From Mycobacterium sp. (lineage in GTDB: Bacteria; Actinomycetota; Actinomycetes; Mycobacteriales; Mycobacteriaceae), in NCBI GenBank assembly GCA_025965895.1, contig JAOPWC010000149.1, forward strand, positions 1 to 64,000: a stretch of DNA of 64,000 nucleotides. The letters are read 5' to 3'. Position numbers and translations under genes: made by a program. Below the pieces are notes generated by a model, which made no database searches, was not told where the DNA came from, and saw only the letters and a list, made by a program, of their open reading frames with translations. Of this stretch, positions 41,169-49,144 are shown piece by piece (position 1 is the first letter of the stretch; every line of letters begins with the position of its first letter).

Positions 41169-42869
41169 CTACGCGGGCCGGCCGCGTTCCCTGCGGTAGA
41201 GGCGGATCAGCGCGTCGGTCGAGCTGTCGGATTGCTCAGGCGGCGACGTGTCGGCAGTCAGCACCGGCAGAAGCGCCTTGGCCTGCGTCTTGCCCAGCTC
41301 GACGCCCCATTGGTCAAACGAGTCGATACCCCAGATGACGCCCTCGGTGAACACGATGTGCTCGTACAGGGCGATCAACTGGCCGACCACCGAGGGCGTC
41401 AGCTTGGTGCCGAGGATGGAGGTGGACGGACGATTGCCCGGCATCACCTTGTGCGGAATCACCGCCGCGGGAGTGCCTTCCGCGGCGATCTCCTCGGCCG
41501 TCTTTCCGAACGCCAACACCTGCGTCTGCGCGAAGAAGTTGCTCATCAGCAGGTCATGCATGCTGCCGGTGCCGTCGGCGGTCGGCAGGTCGTCCGTGGG
41601 TTCGCCGAATCCGATGAAGTCGGCCGGAACCAGCCGGGTGCCCTGGTGCAGCAGCTGGAAGAACGCGTGCTGGCCGTTGGTTCCCGGTTCCCCCCAATAA
41701 ATTTCGCCCGTATCGACCGTCACCGGTGTGCCGTCCGCCCGCACCGACTTGCCGTTCGACTCCATCGTCAGTTGCTGCAGGTATGCCGGGAACCGCTCGA
41801 GGTCATTGGAATACGGCAGCACTGCCTTGGTCTCGGCACCGAAGAAGTTGTTGTACCAAATGCCGAGCAGACCCATCAGCACCGGCGCGTTCGCGTCCAG
41901 CGGCGCGGACTTGAAATGTTCGTCCACGACGTGGAACCCGGCCAGAAACTCGTCGAAGCGCTCTCGGCCGATCGCGACCATCACCGACAGCCCAATCGCT
42001 GAATCGACGGAATAGCGGCCACCCACCCAGTCCCAGAAGCCGAACATGTTGGCGGTGTCGATGCCGAACTCGTCGACCAGCCGCTTGTTGGTCGACACTG
42101 CGACGAAGTGCTTGGACACCGCTGCGTCGCCAAGCTTGTCGGTGAGCCAGCGCCGGGCGGCGGTCGCGTTCGTCAGCGTCTCCAGGGTGGAGAACGTCTT
42201 CGACGCGACGATGAACAACGTCGTCGCCGGGTCGAGGTCGGCCAGTGTGGCGACGAGGTCAGCCGGATCGATGTTGGAGACAAACCGGCACTGGATACCG
42301 GAGTCGTTGTAGTGGCGCAGCGCGCGGTAAACCATCACGGGCCCGAGGTCCGAGCCGCCGATTCCGATGTTGACAACGGTGGTGATCCGCTCGCCGGTGG
42401 CCCCGGTCCATTGGCCGCTGCGCAGCCGGTCCGTGAAGTCCCCCATCCGGTCCAGCACTTCGTGCACGTCCGACACGACGTCCGCACCGTCCACGGTCAG
42501 CTCTGCGTCGCGCGGCAGCCGCAGCGCGGAGTGCAAGACCGCCCGATTCTCGGAGGTGTTGATGTGCACGCCGGCGAACATCTCGTCGCGGTGGCGCCCC
42601 AGGTGCGCGGTTCTTGCCAGATCTATCAACAGCGAAAGCGTTTCGCGCGTCACCCGGTGCTTGCTGTAGTCGATGTAGAGATCTCCGACCGAAACCACCA
42701 GCTCGGTGCCGCGATCCGGGTCCTCCGTGAACAGCTCCCGCAGGTGTCTCGTGGCGATCTGGTCGTGATGCCGCTGCAGCGCGTTCCACGCCGGTGTGGC
42801 GGCGATATCCGGGATCTGCGAAGTGCCGGCGGCCTTCTGCTCTTCGCGCAAGCGCTCATCGCCTGTCAT
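41169..42869 (-). CDS. pgi: Glucose-6-phosphate isomerase
   Basis: A 566-residue phosphoglucose isomerase with both family signatures: VNIGIGGSDLGPVMVYRALR and FGFWDWVGGRYSVDSAIGLS. It interconverts glucose-6-phosphate and fructose-6-phosphate in glycolysis and gluconeogenesis. The catalytic Glu (in NNFFGAETKAVLPY region) and Lys near the C-terminus (VELGKTQAKAL) are present. Length and context match Rv0946c. Confidence 0.97.
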   Translation of the reverse strand: MTGDERLREEQKAAGTSQIPDIAATPAWNALQRHHDQIATRHLRELFTEDPDRGTELVVSVGDLYIDYSKHRVTRETLSLLIDLARTAHLGRHRDEMFAGVHINTSENRAVLHSALRLPRDAELTVDGADVVSDVHEVLDRMGDFTDRLRSGQWTGATGERITTVVNIGIGGSDLGPVMVYRALRHYNDSGIQCRFVSNIDPADLVATLADLDPATTLFIVASKTFSTLETLTNATAARRWLTDKLGDAAVSKHFVAVSTNKRLVDEFGIDTANMFGFWDWVGGRYSVDSAIGLSVMVAIGRERFDEFLAGFHVVDEHFKSAPLDANAPVLMGLLGIWYNNFFGAETKAVLPYSNDLERFPAYLQQLTMESNGKSVRADGTPVTVDTGEIYWGEPGTNGQHAFFQLLHQGTRLVPADFIGFGEPTDDLPTADGTGSMHDLLMSNFFAQTQVLAFGKTAEEIAAEGTPAAVIPHKVMPGNRPSTSILGTKLTPSVVGQLIALYEHIVFTEGVIWGIDSFDQWGVELGKTQAKALLPVLTADTSPPEQSDSSTDALIRLYRRERGRPA

Positions 42870-42917
42870 TCTTCGACCCTAGTGCGGCTGGATGGCCAAA
42901 GGTGTAAATGGTGGAGT

Positions 42918-44366
42918 ATGGATACCGAGAAGCTGTTGTCATCCGTGCCGACCGGACTGTGGATCGGCGGTGAAGAACGTCAGGGCTCCGGCACCTTCGA
43001 CGTTCGCGACCCGTCCGACGACCACGTCCTCCTCACCATCGCCGACGCGACGCCCGACGACGCCATCACCGCCCTCGACGCTGCCGCAGCAGTGCAGGCG
43101 GAGTGGGCGGGGACGCCGCCTCGGGAACGCGGCGAGATTCTGCGCTCCGTTTGGGAAATCATCAGCGCCCGCGCCGAAGACGTCGCGACGCTGATGACGC
43201 TCGAAATGGGCAAGGTGCTGCCGGAAAGCATGACCGAGGTGAAATACGGCGGGGAGTTCTTCCGCTGGTTCTCTGAAGAGGCCGTCCGCATCCACGGCCG
43301 TTTCACCCCGAGCCCGGCCGGCAGTGGCCGCATCCTCGTCACCAAGCAGCCGGTCGGTCCCTGTTACGCGATCACCCCGTGGAACTTCCCGCTGGCGATG
43401 GGCACTCGCAAGATCGGCCCGGCAATGGCGGCCGGCTGCACAATGATCGTCAAGCCGGCGCAGGAGACGCCGCTGACCATGCTGCTGCTGGCCAAGCTGA
43501 TGGACGAGGCCGGTCTGCCGAAGGGGGTCCTGTCGGTGCTGCCGACGACGCACACCGCTGACGTGACGAAGGCGCTGATCGACGACGGCCGGCTACGCAA
43601 GTTGACCTTCACCGGCTCCACTCCGGTCGGCAAGTCGCTCGTAAAGCAAAGCGCCGACAAGCTTCTGCGGCTGTCGATGGAGCTCGGCGGTAACGCGCCG
43701 TTCCTGGTGTTCGACGACGCCGACGTCGACGCCGCGGTCGACGGCGCGATGCTGGCGAAGATGCGCAACGGCGGCGAGGCATGCACCGCGGCCAACCGAT
43801 TCCACGTCGCCAACGCGGTGCGGGAAGAGTTCACCGAGAAGCTGGTCAAGCGGATGAGCGAGGTGACGCTCGGCAACGGCCTTGACAAGTCGGCCACGCT
43901 GGGCCCGCTGATCAACGCCAAGCAGCTCGAGAAGGTCAAGGAGCTGGTCGACGACGCGGTCTCCAAGGGTGCGACCGTCGCCATCGGCGGCGAGGTACCC
44001 GACAGACCCGGCCACTTCTACCCGGCCACGGTGCTCACCGACGTTCCCCCGAACGCCCGGATCCTGCGTGAGGAGGTGTTCGGCCCCGTCGCGCCGATCG
44101 CCGGGTTCGACACGGAGGAAGAGGGCATCGCCGCGGCCAACGACACCGAATACGGCCTTGCCGCATACATCTACACGCAGTCATTGGACCGCGCGCTGCG
44201 CGTCGCCGAGGAAATCGAATCAGGGATGGTCGGTGTCAACCGCGGCGTGATCTCCGACCCCGCAGCGCCTTTCGGTGGCGTCAAGGAATCCGGCTTCGGA
44301 CGTGAGGGCGGCTTCGAAGGGATCGAGGAGTATCTCGATATCAAGTACGTCGGGCTGACGAACTAG
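42918..44366 (+). CDS. Succinate-semialdehyde dehydrogenase (ALDH family)
   Basis: A 482-residue aldehyde dehydrogenase: GPCYAITPWNFPLAMGTRKI, LSMELGGNAPFLVFDDAD with catalytic Glu, catalytic Cys in GGEACTAANRF, and EEVFGPVAPI. It resembles the NAD(P)-dependent succinate-semialdehyde dehydrogenases (GabD group), which finish GABA degradation or the bypass of 2-oxoglutarate dehydrogenase. ATG 42918 after GTGGAG. A longer in-frame extension would overlap pgi and is not used. It lies divergent from pgi. The substrate is inferred from family resemblance only. Confidence 0.88.
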   Translation: MDTEKLLSSVPTGLWIGGEERQGSGTFDVRDPSDDHVLLTIADATPDDAITALDAAAAVQAEWAGTPPRERGEILRSVWEIISARAEDVATLMTLEMGKVLPESMTEVKYGGEFFRWFSEEAVRIHGRFTPSPAGSGRILVTKQPVGPCYAITPWNFPLAMGTRKIGPAMAAGCTMIVKPAQETPLTMLLLAKLMDEAGLPKGVLSVLPTTHTADVTKALIDDGRLRKLTFTGSTPVGKSLVKQSADKLLRLSMELGGNAPFLVFDDADVDAAVDGAMLAKMRNGGEACTAANRFHVANAVREEFTEKLVKRMSEVTLGNGLDKSATLGPLINAKQLEKVKELVDDAVSKGATVAIGGEVPDRPGHFYPATVLTDVPPNARILREEVFGPVAPIAGFDTEEEGIAAANDTEYGLAAYIYTQSLDRALRVAEEIESGMVGVNRGVISDPAAPFGGVKESGFGREGGFEGIEEYLDIKYVGLTN

Positions 44367-44460
44367 CCGCCTCGCGCCACTGTGCGGGTTGTGCACACAA
44401 ATCGCGCGAGTAGCGGTCTCGACAAGCCCGACAGTCGGCGATAGAGGCGTGCGCGCCTCC

Positions 44461-44506
44461 CCTGTTTGCGAGCAAGTCGCATCTAAACTTGCTCGCGTTC
44501 AACAGG
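44461..44506 (+). promoter_or_regulatory. Strong hairpin just before the acyltransferase gene
   Basis: Perfect ten-base arms (GCGAGCAAGT at 44468-44477 and ACTTGCTCGC at 44487-44496) enclose a nine-base loop, and an outer six-base stem (CCTGTT at 44461-44466 with AACAGG at 44501-44506) extends the fold. The second outer arm overlaps the start of the ribosome binding site AGGGAGG (44504-44510) of the gene starting at 44520. It could be an operator or an RNA switch controlling translation. Confidence 0.6.
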
Positions 44507-44519
44507 GAGGGTCATCGAC

Positions 44520-46622
44520 GTGTCGGCATCAACTGCTGGGGTCGAGCCCGTGCCGGTCGGCATTTCTGGTCGACGCCGATGGGTTGCACCTGATCCTCGC
44601 ACCGCACGTCGACACACGTCGCGGGCGACCAGCCGCACTCAGCCGGTGCGTCGTCCCGGTATTCCGGCGCTGGACGGCCTTCGCGCCGTTGCCGTCGCAC
44701 TTGTGCTGGTGAGCCACGGCGGTATCCCGGGTGCGCAGGGCGGATTCATCGGTGTCGACATCTTTTTCGTCCTCAGCGGGTTTCTGATCACGTCATTGCT
44801 GCTGGACGAGTTGGGGCGCACCGGCCGCATCGGCCTGGCCGATTTCTGGATCCGTCGCGCCCGGCGCCTGTTACCCGCACTTCTGGTGATGGTGCTGGCC
44901 GTTGGCTTCGCCCGTCAATTCTTTGCGACCGAAGCAGTTGCGGGACTGCGGGACAACGCCGTCGCGGCATTCGTGTGGCTGGCGAACTGGAGTTTTGTCG
45001 TGCAGAAGACCGACTACTTCAGCCAAGGCGGCGCGCCGTCACCGCTGCAGCACACATGGTCGCTCGGCGTGGAGGAGCAGTACTACCTCATCTGGCCGCT
45101 GCTGCTCATCGCGGTGGCTGTGCTGATCGCCGCCTGGGCCAGGCGCCGCAACACACAAGCCACGCTCGGCGCATTCCGCTGGGCTGTTATCGCGTTGGCC
45201 GCCGTGGGGGCACTGGCCTCCGCCGCCGCGGCGACCCGGCTCGCATCCGAGGGCTCGCTCAACCGTGTCTACTTCGGCACCGACACCCGCGCGCAGGCGC
45301 TGTTGGTCGGCGCCGCCGCATCGGCACTGTGGGTTCGCGACTGGTCCTCGCTGGCACGGGGCTGGTCATTGATCCGGTCGCGGTGGGGCAAATGGCTCGC
45401 CAGAGGTGTGTCGCTCGTCGGTGTGGTGGCGTTGGGGGTGGCCGTTCACTACGCAACAGGCAGCGCGCGCCAGTTTCATCAGGGGCTGTTGATCGCGGTG
45501 GCGGTGGGGGCCGTCGCGGTCGTCACCACCGTGGCGCTGGACCAGCAGGGAGTGGTGGCCCGCGTGCTGGCGCTGCGACCACTGGTGTGGCTCGGCACCA
45601 TCTCGTACGGCGTGTACCTGTGGCACTGGCCGATATTCCTGGTCATCAACGGCGAGCGCACGGAGTGGTCCGGCCTGCGGCTGTTCGCCGTTCGGTGCAT
45701 TGCCACGATTGGCGTGGCCACGGCGTCGTGGTGGTTGATCGAGCAGCCCGTCCGCCGGTGGCGACCGGTGCACGTTCGGCTGTTGCCGCTCGCGGCAGCC
45801 ACAGTGGCGACGGCTGTCGCCGTGACGGTTGTTGTCGTTCCCGTCGGGGACTCCCAGAGTGCGGCGATCGCCAGCAGCCTGCCGCCCGGAATTTCGCCGG
45901 CCGCGGCGGTCTCGCCAGCCGCACCGCCCGAAACCGTACGTCCGGCCGGTGCGCCGCAGCACGATGGACCCCGGCTGCACACCGTTTCGGTGTTCGGCGA
46001 CTCTGTCGCCTGGACGCTGATGCGCTACCTGCCGCCTACGCGGGGGACCACCTTCATCGACCACACCACGATCGGGTGCGGGATCGTCCGCGGAGGCCCG
46101 TACCGGTATCAGGGCCAGACGCTTGATCAGAAACCGGAGTGCGACACGTGGCCGGACAGATGGGCCCAACGGATCATCCACGACCGGCCCGACGTCGTAC
46201 TGCTCATCATCGGCCGGTGGGAGACGATCGACCGGGTGAATGAAGGAAACTGGACGCATATCGGCGACCCTGGCTTCGACCAGTATCTGACGGGCGAACT
46301 TCAACGGGCATTCGAGATTCTCGGCGAGACGGGCGCGCGAGTGGTGGTGACCACCGAGCCATACAACCGGCGCGGCGAAAAGCCGGACGGGACGCTGTAT
46401 CCGGAGGACAAGCCGGACCGGGTCAACCACTGGAACGCGTTGCTGCGGGGCGTGGTCGGGGATCGTCCCGACGTCGACGTATTGGACCTGAACAAGAAGC
46501 TCTGTCCGTGGGGCTCCTACACGACCAGGGTCGACGGCGTCCAGATGCGCAGCGACGGCGTTCACCCCACGCCGGAGGCCGTGAAGTGGCTGACGCCGTG
46601 GCTCCTTGATTCCGTTCGCTAA
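44520..46622 (+). CDS. OatA-like membrane acyltransferase with SGNH domain
   Basis: A 700-residue protein. Residues ~45-420 form an acyltransferase-3 domain with ~10 membrane helices (IPALDGLRAVAVALVLVSHG, GVDIFFVLSGFLITSLLLDE, HTWSLGVEEQYYLIWPLLLI, TISYGVYLWHWPIFLVI). Residues ~490-700 are an extracytoplasmic SGNH hydrolase-like domain with VFGDSVAWT (Ser) and DGVHPTPE (Asp, His). This plan is that of OatA/Rv0111-type proteins that O-acetylate envelope glycans or lipids. GTG start at 44520 after AGGGAGG. The target glycan is unknown. Confidence 0.88.
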   Translation: MSASTAGVEPVPVGISGRRRWVAPDPRTARRHTSRATSRTQPVRRPGIPALDGLRAVAVALVLVSHGGIPGAQGGFIGVDIFFVLSGFLITSLLLDELGRTGRIGLADFWIRRARRLLPALLVMVLAVGFARQFFATEAVAGLRDNAVAAFVWLANWSFVVQKTDYFSQGGAPSPLQHTWSLGVEEQYYLIWPLLLIAVAVLIAAWARRRNTQATLGAFRWAVIALAAVGALASAAAATRLASEGSLNRVYFGTDTRAQALLVGAAASALWVRDWSSLARGWSLIRSRWGKWLARGVSLVGVVALGVAVHYATGSARQFHQGLLIAVAVGAVAVVTTVALDQQGVVARVLALRPLVWLGTISYGVYLWHWPIFLVINGERTEWSGLRLFAVRCIATIGVATASWWLIEQPVRRWRPVHVRLLPLAAATVATAVAVTVVVVPVGDSQSAAIASSLPPGISPAAAVSPAAPPETVRPAGAPQHDGPRLHTVSVFGDSVAWTLMRYLPPTRGTTFIDHTTIGCGIVRGGPYRYQGQTLDQKPECDTWPDRWAQRIIHDRPDVVLLIIGRWETIDRVNEGNWTHIGDPGFDQYLTGELQRAFEILGETGARVVVTTEPYNRRGEKPDGTLYPEDKPDRVNHWNALLRGVVGDRPDVDVLDLNKKLCPWGSYTTRVDGVQMRSDGVHPTPEAVKWLTPWLLDSVR

Positions 46623-46692
46623 CTCCTTCGTATCATGACCCTAAGGTCTGTTTCGGCGCGATTAGCGCGTCGCGGTGGCATGCTGTTCGACA

Positions 46693-48402
46693 GTGCGAGT
46701 ACTTCTGTTGGTGTCGGCTTTCAACGGCCTTACGCAGCGCGTGTGGGACGAAGCGCGAGCGCGGGCGCACCTGGTGGCTGTCAAGGTCTACGACGACGCC
46801 GAAGGCGCCATCGCCGCGGCAAACGATGTACGACCCGACCTGGTGCTGTGCCCGTATCTCAAAGAGCGGGTCCCGGAAAACGTTTGGCGTAACTGGCGCA
46901 CCGTGATCGTGCATCCCGGACCGGTCGGCGACCAGGGCCCGTCGTCATTGGACCGCGCGATCCTCGACCAGGAACCGGTGTGGGGCGTGACTGCGCTTCA
47001 GGCCGTCGAGGAACTCGATGCCGGACCCATATGGACCTACCGCACGTTCCCGATGCGCTGCGACCCGCCGCGGAAATCGACACTCTACGGGGGACTGGTC
47101 ACCGAGGCTGCCGTCGCCTGTGCGCTGGAAGTTGTCGACCTCGCCGCCGATCCGTCCTTTCGTCCCACTCCGCTCCCGGACGCTCCGCGCCCGGTCGCCG
47201 GTACTCGAAAGCGGGCACTTCTCAGGCAATCTGATCGCCGATTCGACTGGGCCAGCGACGCTGTGGATATCGTCCGGCGGATCCGAGCCGCCGATGGCTT
47301 CCCCGGTGTGCGCACCGTTCTCGCCGGCGAGGAAGTCAGTGCGTTCGATGCACACCTCGGCCGCGGCCGAGGCAGCCCGGGGGAGATCATCGGCCGCTGC
47401 GGGGGGCATGTGCTCGTCGCCGCGGGCGATGGCGCGGTATGGATCGGGCACGTCAAACGCGCCGGCGGCGTCAAACTTCCCGCGACCACCGTGCTGCCGG
47501 TGCAGGACGTAGCGGAGGTCTCCGACGGGCCCCGTGACATTCGGTACAGGCGCGACGGTGCGGTCGGGGAGCTGACCTTCTCCTTCTACAACGGCGCGGC
47601 CGGGACCGAGCAATGCACCCGGCTGGAGGCGGCGTTGCGTTATGCCGCGCGGCAGGACACCCAGGTCGTCGTCCTGCGATCGGGCCATGATGTGTTCTGC
47701 AACGGAATTCATCTCGGCGAGATCGAGGCCGCGCCAGACCCTGCCACGGCGGCGTGGAACAACATCCGGGCGATCAACGGCGTGTGTCGCGCCCTGATCG
47801 AGATTCAGCACCAGATCACCATCGCGGCCTACGCGGGGCCGGCCGGTGCCGGCGGCCTGATGCTCGGTCTCGGGGCGGACGTGGTCGTCGGCCGAGGCGG
47901 GGTGATGATCAACCCGTACTACGACATCGGCCTGTCGGGCTCGGAGTTGCACACGTTGACCCTGCCGCATCGAGTGGGCCACGACGGGGCGGCGACGCTG
48001 TTGTCGGCGAAACTGCCCATCAGCACCGATCGGGCCGCTGACATCGGGCTCCTCGACCTGGCCGGTCCCGGTTGCCCAGAGGAATTCGATGACTGGCTGG
48101 AAAGCCTGGCGCATCGGTATACCGATCCGGCCGCCTGGCGGGGTGTCATGTACTCCCGGGTTCCGTCGGATCGGCCACTCGACTACTACGAGGCCCAGGA
48201 GCTGGCCGAGATGGCTCGGGACATCTACGACGATCGGTCGGGCTTCGCGGCGGCACGGCGCGGATTCATTCAGAAGCATCGACGCGAGCCGACAACCGGT
48301 GGTTTGTTGATCACCGGAGAGCAAAGCGCTTACGACGAGTACCTGTACGGCATGGCACTAGCCAGCGTGTGGCTCGCTCAGCGCCAAAGCGTTCTTCGCT
48401 AG
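46693..48402 (+). CDS. hoxX: HoxX-type hydrogenase maturation protein
   Basis: About 569 residues. The N-terminal ~270 residues are formyltransferase-like (RVLLLVSAFNGLTQRVWDEA, VIVHPGPVGDQGPSSLDRAI, LGRGRGSPGEII). The C-terminal ~270 are enoyl-CoA-hydratase-like (GHDVFCNGIHLGEIEAA, AYAGPAGAGGLMLGLGADVV, NPYYDIGLSG). This fusion is HoxX, which makes the CO ligand of the NiFe cofactor from formyl-tetrahydrofolate under aerobic conditions. No hydrogenase gene is in the window. Start taken as GTG at 46693, since MRVLLLVSAF is the usual start; the upstream extension is short. Confidence 0.88.
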   Translation: MRVLLLVSAFNGLTQRVWDEARARAHLVAVKVYDDAEGAIAAANDVRPDLVLCPYLKERVPENVWRNWRTVIVHPGPVGDQGPSSLDRAILDQEPVWGVTALQAVEELDAGPIWTYRTFPMRCDPPRKSTLYGGLVTEAAVACALEVVDLAADPSFRPTPLPDAPRPVAGTRKRALLRQSDRRFDWASDAVDIVRRIRAADGFPGVRTVLAGEEVSAFDAHLGRGRGSPGEIIGRCGGHVLVAAGDGAVWIGHVKRAGGVKLPATTVLPVQDVAEVSDGPRDIRYRRDGAVGELTFSFYNGAAGTEQCTRLEAALRYAARQDTQVVVLRSGHDVFCNGIHLGEIEAAPDPATAAWNNIRAINGVCRALIEIQHQITIAAYAGPAGAGGLMLGLGADVVVGRGGVMINPYYDIGLSGSELHTLTLPHRVGHDGAATLLSAKLPISTDRAADIGLLDLAGPGCPEEFDDWLESLAHRYTDPAAWRGVMYSRVPSDRPLDYYEAQELAEMARDIYDDRSGFAAARRGFIQKHRREPTTGGLLITGEQSAYDEYLYGMALASVWLAQRQSVLR

Positions 48403-48629
48403 CGATCCTGCGTCAACAACTCGCCAGCGCTTTGGGCGCGCGTGCAGGCATTCCGCGGAGCATGCGACGATTCGGGAAAATGATGGCGTATGTGAAATGG
48501 CTCTCCGAAAAGTCGTGGCAGCTCAAGCGCTCGATGGCCGTGCCCGGAGGCGTTGCTTCGATCTGAGCGTCCTGGCCGGTGTCGGCAACCACTGCCCACG
48601 AATCAACGACACACGACACAAGGCCGTGA

Positions 48630-48944
48630 TCAGCGGCCCAGCCTTCCGCGGCCCAGACGCAGCAGCAGCATCGCCAGGTCCTTGCCCTCCGGGCCGAGCT
48701 CGCTGTAGCGCTCGATGACCTTCATTTCGCGGCTGTGCACAAGCCGTGTCCCGCCCGAGGCCATCCGGGCTCTGCCGATGGTCTGGGACACCTCGGTGCG
48801 ACGCTTGACCGCGGCGAGGATCGCGGCGTCCAGCCTGTCGATCTCGTGGCGCAGGTCGTCGATGTCGGAGAGCGGTTCGGTTTCCATGCTCATCGGGGAC
48901 TCCGGATTCTCTATGTGTGGCGGTTCCTTTTGATCGCGGACCAT
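48630..48944 (-). CDS. aroQ: Chorismate mutase (AroQ type)
   Basis: About 104 residues of three helices: IDDLRHEIDRLDAAILAAVK, RRTEVSQTIGRARMASGGTR and a conserved C-terminal LLLRLGRGRLG. It converts chorismate to prephenate for Phe/Tyr. It corresponds to cytoplasmic Rv0948c, whose activity is raised by DAHP synthase binding, with the C-terminal RLGR region at the interface. The ATG at 48944 gives the same length as the M. tuberculosis protein; shorter starts (48893) are possible. Confidence 0.9.
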   Translation of the reverse strand: MVRDQKEPPHIENPESPMSMETEPLSDIDDLRHEIDRLDAAILAAVKRRTEVSQTIGRARMASGGTRLVHSREMKVIERYSELGPEGKDLAMLLLRLGRGRLGR

Positions 48945-48970
48945 TCCTTCTCCGGCCTCACACAAGAGAC

Positions 48971-49003
48971 GAGCCCCGGATCCGGAAGCGGACCGCGGGG
49001 CTC
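48971..49003 (+). other. GC-rich inverted repeat in divergent intergenic region
   Basis: GAGCCCCG (48971-48978) and CGGGGCTC (48996-49003) pair perfectly over eight bases around a 17-base loop. It lies between the chorismate mutase gene and uvrD1, upstream of both, so it is not their terminator; it may be part of a leader RNA, a small RNA end, or a regulator site. A weaker stem (ACGGG/CCCGT) followed by seven A lies at ~49020-49052. Confidence 0.4.
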
Positions 49004-49144
49004 TGGGAAGCAGCTAGACCACGGGCACCGCTGGCGGGTACCCGTAAAAAAATCGGCACTGCTCATCAAGCATGGTTCGAGTGTGCCATCCCGGGCGGTG
49101 CCAGCGCAAAGAATGTCGGCCACCGGCGGTAAGTTGAATCAGAC

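Noticed and set aside
42108..42917. Upstream extension of the aldehyde dehydrogenase frame
   Set aside because: It is antisense to pgi and has no ribosome binding site; the ATG at 42918 after GTGGAG is the family-like start.
48462..48566. Small plus-strand frame (MRRFGKMMAYVKW...) after hoxX
   Set aside because: No ribosome binding site, no known relative recognised; not enough to call a gene.
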